Source: Butyrivibrio sp. (GTDB lineage: Bacteria; Bacillota; Clostridia; Lachnospirales; Lachnospiraceae). Taken from it: DNA of 64,000 nucleotides. Below are positions 60,445 through 64,000 of the stretch, one piece after another; the stretch's first letter is position 1, and each line of letters begins with the position of its first letter. A program made the position numbers and the translations under genes. The notes beneath the pieces were generated by a model. The model ran no database searches, was not told the origin of the DNA, and worked only from the letters and a program-made list of their open reading frames with translations. The stretch lies in NCBI RefSeq assembly GCF_017433805.1, contig NZ_JAFRGN010000027.1, positions 32,957 through 96,956 on the forward strand. Reading direction: 5' to 3'.

Positions 60445-62256
60445 ATGGCAGAGACACTTAAGAAAAGAAGTGAGATTCCGGAGAATCTCACATGGGATAC
60501 ATCCAGAATTTTTAAGACTAAAGAGGAATGTCTTGATACTCTTCACGAGTGTACAAGACTCAGCAAAGAGATTGAAGAAAAGTACAAAGGGAAGCTTACA
60601 AACGGCAAGATCATAAATGAGTGCCTTGCTGAATATGGTAAGTTCTACGAAGGAATTGACCATGTTTCCAATTATACAAGCCTTAATCTGTCTGTAGATC
60701 ATACAGATGCTGAGAATACAAGACTTGATTCAATGGCAACTGCAGAGTATATGCAGGCTTTCAGCAGACTCTCTTTTATCGACAGCGAGATATCTGATGC
60801 TCCTAAGGAGGTTATCGCAGAAGCACTTGAAATGGCTACAGATGCCAGATCATATCTGGAAGATATTATGAGATACAAGCCTCACAGACTTGGAGCAGAG
60901 ACAGAGGCAACTCTTGTAGCACTTAGTGAGAGCTTCAGTGCTCCATACAGCATGTACGAGCAGACCAAGCTTGCAGATATTCAGTTCCCTGATTTTGAGG
61001 TGGATGGCAAGAGCTATCCTCTTGGTTATTCTCTTTTCGAGGATAATTATGAATATGAAAAAAATACCAAGGTGCGTCGCGCTGCCTTCAAGGCTTTTTC
61101 AAATAAGCTTCATGAATATATGTACACAACAGCTGCTCAGTATGGTGCTCATGTTCGTACAGAGAAGATCATTTCAGACCTTCGCCATTATGATAATGTT
61201 ATTGATTCTCTTTTGATGAGTCAGAATGTTACAAGAGAAATGTATGATCGCCAGATCGACATCATCATGGATAAGCTTGCTCCACATATGCGCAAGTTTG
61301 CAAGACTCCTTAAAAAAGCTAACGGTCTTGATAAGATGACCTATGCTGATCTCAAGATCGCACTGGATCCTGACTATGATCCTAAGGTTACAATCGAGAA
61401 GTCCAAGGAATACATTCTGGACGGGCTTTCAATTATGGGCCCTGAGTACGGCGAGATGCTGAAAAGAGCTTACGATGAGAGATGGATCGATTTTGCTCAG
61501 AACATTGGTAAGTCAACAGGAGGATTCTGCGCTAGCCCATACAGAAAGGGTTCATATATTCTTTTATCCTGGAATGACAGAATGAGCGACGTATTTACCC
61601 TTGCTCACGAGCTTGGACATGCTGGTCACTTCTATGCTTGTGGTGAAGCCCGCAGCATATTTGATTCAATGTCAGTTTCTAACTACGTGGTAGAAGCTCC
61701 ATCAACAATAAATGAGCTTCTCATGGCTGAGTACCTCAAGTCAAAGAGCGGAGATGACAAGCGCTTCCGCAGATGGGTACTGGCTTCACAGATTTCTAAT
61801 ACTTACTATCACAACTTTGTAACTCACCTTCTTGAGGCTGCTTATCAGAGAGAGGTTTACAAGATTGCTGATAAGGGAGAGGCTGTTCCAGCAGAGACAC
61901 TGTGTGACATTTACAAGAAGGTTCTCGAGAAGTTCTGGGGAGATGAGGTTGAGCTTACAGAAGGCTGCGAGCTTACATGGATGCGTCAGCCACATTACTA
62001 CATGGGACTTTATTCCTACAGCTACAGTGCCAGCCTGACAATTGCTACTCAGGTTATGAAGAGAATTCAGAAAGAAGGCGCTACAGCAGTAGAGGATTGG
62101 AAGAAGACTCTTGCTGCAGGTAGAAGCGTTGATCCTATTGGCTTTGCCAAGATGGCAGGCGTTGACGTTACAACTGACGCAGCTCTTCTTGATACAATTG
62201 ACTACATCGGAAGCATCATTGATGAGATTGAAACTCTTATGGGAGATTTAGCATGA
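60445..62256 (+). CDS. pepF: Oligoendopeptidase F
   Basis: A 603-residue M3-family zinc metallopeptidase that cleaves short peptides in the cytosol. The active site is HELGHAGH near residue 393, with the third ligand glutamate in VEAPSTINELLM. N-terminal helical region from about 1-200. ATG 60445 follows GGAGG by seven bases; open frame further upstream runs through the preceding hairpin. The last codons overlap the HD nucleotidase gene by 4 bp. Confidence 0.95.
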   Translation: MAETLKKRSEIPENLTWDTSRIFKTKEECLDTLHECTRLSKEIEEKYKGKLTNGKIINECLAEYGKFYEGIDHVSNYTSLNLSVDHTDAENTRLDSMATAEYMQAFSRLSFIDSEISDAPKEVIAEALEMATDARSYLEDIMRYKPHRLGAETEATLVALSESFSAPYSMYEQTKLADIQFPDFEVDGKSYPLGYSLFEDNYEYEKNTKVRRAAFKAFSNKLHEYMYTTAAQYGAHVRTEKIISDLRHYDNVIDSLLMSQNVTREMYDRQIDIIMDKLAPHMRKFARLLKKANGLDKMTYADLKIALDPDYDPKVTIEKSKEYILDGLSIMGPEYGEMLKRAYDERWIDFAQNIGKSTGGFCASPYRKGSYILLSWNDRMSDVFTLAHELGHAGHFYACGEARSIFDSMSVSNYVVEAPSTINELLMAEYLKSKSGDDKRFRRWVLASQISNTYYHNFVTHLLEAAYQREVYKIADKGEAVPAETLCDIYKKVLEKFWGDEVELTEGCELTWMRQPHYYMGLYSYSYSASLTIATQVMKRIQKEGATAVEDWKKTLAAGRSVDPIGFAKMAGVDVTTDAALLDTIDYIGSIIDEIETLMGDLA

Positions 62257-62846
62257 ACTACAACTTTTTTGCCCTTATATCCAGAATGAAATACATCGAC
62301 AGATGGGCACTTATGAGAAATACAAGACAGGAGAACCTGTGTGAGCACTCAATGGAGGTTGCAATGATCGCACACGCTCTTTGTACTATTGGAAACGTGA
62401 GATATGGCAAGCATCTTGATGCCAATAAGGCTGCGCTTATCGGTCTTTACCACGATGCTTCAGAGATCATCACAGGTGACATGCCAACTCCTGTTAAGTA
62501 CTTTAATTCAGATTTAAAGCACGCTTACAAGGAAGTAGAGGCGCTTGCAGACAGCAAGCTCCTTGAAAAGCTTCCTGATGATATGAGACCAATTTATGAG
62601 GAAATTTTTGTTCCAGGTGATTCTGAGGAAGAGCGCTATATCAGAAAGCTTGTTAAGGCAGCAGATAAGCTCTCTGCGCTTATAAAGTGCATCAGCGAGG
62701 TAAATGTTGGAAACACAGAGTTCAGAACAGCTAAAGAGAGCACTGGTAAAGCAGTAAGAAGTCTCTATCAGGAGCTACCTGAGGTGCTTGATTTTGTTAA
62801 TGAATTCCTTTCCTCTTACGGAAATACTCTTGATGAATTGACCTGA
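62253..62846 (+). CDS. HD-domain 5'-deoxynucleotidase (YfbR-like)
   Basis: A 197-residue HD-domain phosphohydrolase. Metal and catalytic residues are in LCEHSMEVAMIAHAL, LYHDASEIITGDMPTPVKYF and KAADKLSALIKC. YfbR removes phosphate from deoxynucleoside 5'-monophosphates; the GDMPTPVK motif matches that family. ATGA overlap with pepF indicates coupled translation. It precedes pilT by 76 bp. Confidence 0.92.
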   Translation: MNYNFFALISRMKYIDRWALMRNTRQENLCEHSMEVAMIAHALCTIGNVRYGKHLDANKAALIGLYHDASEIITGDMPTPVKYFNSDLKHAYKEVEALADSKLLEKLPDDMRPIYEEIFVPGDSEEERYIRKLVKAADKLSALIKCISEVNVGNTEFRTAKESTGKAVRSLYQELPEVLDFVNEFLSSYGNTLDELT

Positions 62847-62922
62847 TAAAATTTGATTTTTTTCTCTTTTGCCGTCATAATTAATGTGTTATTTTGTTTA
62901 AACTATATGAGGGGAACAGAAT

Positions 62923-63984
62923 ATGTCGATTATTGAAGATATCTTAAGAGAAGCAAAAGATAATGGTGCATCAGATGTTCACGTTACTGTAGGTCTTCCT
63001 CCCAAGATGAGACTTAATGGTAAACTTGTTCCGATGGAGAATTTCAATAAGATGCTGCCTCCAGATACTCTGGCTATTGCCCAGGAGATAATGTCTGAGA
63101 AACAGCTTGAGAAGCTTGAAGAGAACGGACAGCACGATATGTCTTTTTCTATCCGCGGAGTCGGAAGATACAGACTTAACGTGTTCAAGCAAAGAGGCTC
63201 TATTGCTATGGCTTTCAGAGTTGTTGCTTCTGAGATTCCATCAATAGAGTCACTGGGAATCCCTGAGGGAGTAAGCGAATTATACAAAAAGAAACGTGGA
63301 CTGGTACTGGTTACAGGCCCTACAGGAAGTGGTAAGTCTACGACACTGGCTTCAATCATTGATACCATCAATAACAATAGAGAAGCTCATGTTATCACGC
63401 TTGAGGATCCTATCGAGTTCACCTATCAGCACAGGATGTCTATCGTTAATCAGAGAGAGATTGGTACGGACTCCAATTCCTATGCTAATGCCTTAAGAGC
63501 AGCGCTTAGAGAAGACCCTGATGTTATTCTTGTAGGAGAGATGAGAGACCTTGAGACTATCAGTACTGCCATAACAGCGGCTGAAACAGGACATCTGGTT
63601 CTTTCTACAGTTCATACAATTGGTGCCAGCAATACGGTAGACAGACTTATTGATGTATTCCCGTCTCACCAGCAGCAACAGATCAGAATACAGCTGGCAA
63701 GCGTTCTGGAAGCCATCATTTCCCAGCAGCTGATTCCGGCAGCAGACGGTGTTTCCAGAGTTGCAGCCTTTGAGGTTCTGCATGTTAACAGTGCTGTACG
63801 AAACCTTATCAGAGAAGGTAAGTCCCATCAGCTTCTTACTGTTATGCAGACTAACCGTAAGCTTGGAATGATTTCCATGGATGATGCGATCATGGAGATG
63901 TACAGAGCTCAGAAGATTTCAAGAGAAATGGCAATTCAGTTTGCGCAGGATCCGGATACTATGCAGATGAAAATGCTCAGATAA
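62923..63984 (+). CDS. pilT: Type IV pilus retraction ATPase PilT
   Basis: A 353-residue hexameric ATPase. PilT-type N-terminal domain (about 1-100), Walker A GPTGSGKST near residue 130, Asp box ITLEDPIEFTY, Walker B DVILVGEMRDLETI, His box HLVLSTVHT, and AIRNLIREGK-like C-terminal motif (AVRNLIREGK). It powers pilus retraction and probably works with the minus-strand pilus operon at 10.8-15.6 kb, 50 kb away. GAGGGG precedes the ATG. Its end is 16 bp from the window edge, so cotranscribed partners may lie beyond. Confidence 0.96.
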   Translation: MSIIEDILREAKDNGASDVHVTVGLPPKMRLNGKLVPMENFNKMLPPDTLAIAQEIMSEKQLEKLEENGQHDMSFSIRGVGRYRLNVFKQRGSIAMAFRVVASEIPSIESLGIPEGVSELYKKKRGLVLVTGPTGSGKSTTLASIIDTINNNREAHVITLEDPIEFTYQHRMSIVNQREIGTDSNSYANALRAALREDPDVILVGEMRDLETISTAITAAETGHLVLSTVHTIGASNTVDRLIDVFPSHQQQQIRIQLASVLEAIISQQLIPAADGVSRVAAFEVLHVNSAVRNLIREGKSHQLLTVMQTNRKLGMISMDDAIMEMYRAQKISREMAIQFAQDPDTMQMKMLR

Positions 63985-64000
63985 ACATATAGGCTGAGAA

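Overview
The window looks like a chromosomal segment of a motile, low-to-mid GC anaerobic Firmicute, most likely a Lachnospiraceae member close to Butyrivibrio or Pseudobutyrivibrio. This is inferred from the complete Rnf complex, ECF vitamin transporters, chemotaxis and DUF342 genes, a Gram-positive type IV pilus operon with a DUF4860 protein, strong AGGAGG ribosome binding sites and codon usage. No 16S gene is present, so the assignment rests on gene content. No tRNA, rRNA, insertion sequence, prophage or cas gene was recognised.

Layout. 0-1.3 kb: end of an ECF transporter ATPase plus EcfT. 1.3-6.2 kb: iron-dependent alcohol dehydrogenase, then a pantothenate/CoA block (PanT-like S component, coaX, coaBC). 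The three gaps in this block carry regularly phased inverted repeats. 6.2-10.2 kb: two SDR proteins (one fused to a Cys/His zinc-ribbon-like tail), a 48-codon glycosidase remnant, an orphan small protein behind a hairpin that covers its ribosome binding site, and an ECF S component. 10.3-15.6 kb (minus): cheY and a seven-gene pilus/secretion operon. 15.6-20.5 kb: PHP phosphatase, gapA-pgk-tpiA and a shikimate-kinase-like gene. 20.5-28.9 kb: membrane-anchored binding protein, histidine kinase, AraC-type response regulator, a complete COG1840-type ABC importer and an MgtC protein. 28.9-33 kb (minus): SNF2 ATPase and lysophospholipase. 33.1-38.7 kb: TetR, RpiR, HI0933 flavoprotein, cmk, ispH and S1. 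38.8-42.3 kb: DUF342 giant protein and cheR. 42.4-43.6 kb (minus): YprB-type nuclease. 43.8-48.9 kb: rnfCDGEAB. 49-51.7 kb: XRE regulator (minus), an 875-bp gap with RNA-like structure and 13-bp direct repeats, then a NusG-II protein and a Gx transporter. 51.7-56.9 kb: structured leader with a surface coiled-coil protein, and a metal-handling operon of two CobW GTPases and a CmpB-like membrane protein. 57-64 kb: rpsT (minus), lepA, hemW, pepF, an HD nucleotidase and pilT.

How the parts work together. Energy metabolism is represented by glycolysis, Rnf (ferredoxin:NAD+ with ion pumping) and an alcohol dehydrogenase. Cofactor supply comes from the pantothenate/CoA genes and two or three ECF systems. 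Surface and motility functions (cheY, cheR, DUF342, pilus operon, pilT) are scattered. The most unexplained features are the phased inverted-repeat arrays at 1369-1529 and 4666-4889 with a matching single unit on the panT promoter, the 150-nt structured leader at 51748-51896, and the CobW pair with a 33-residue His/Asp/Cys repeat and a CobW-DUF1980 fusion.
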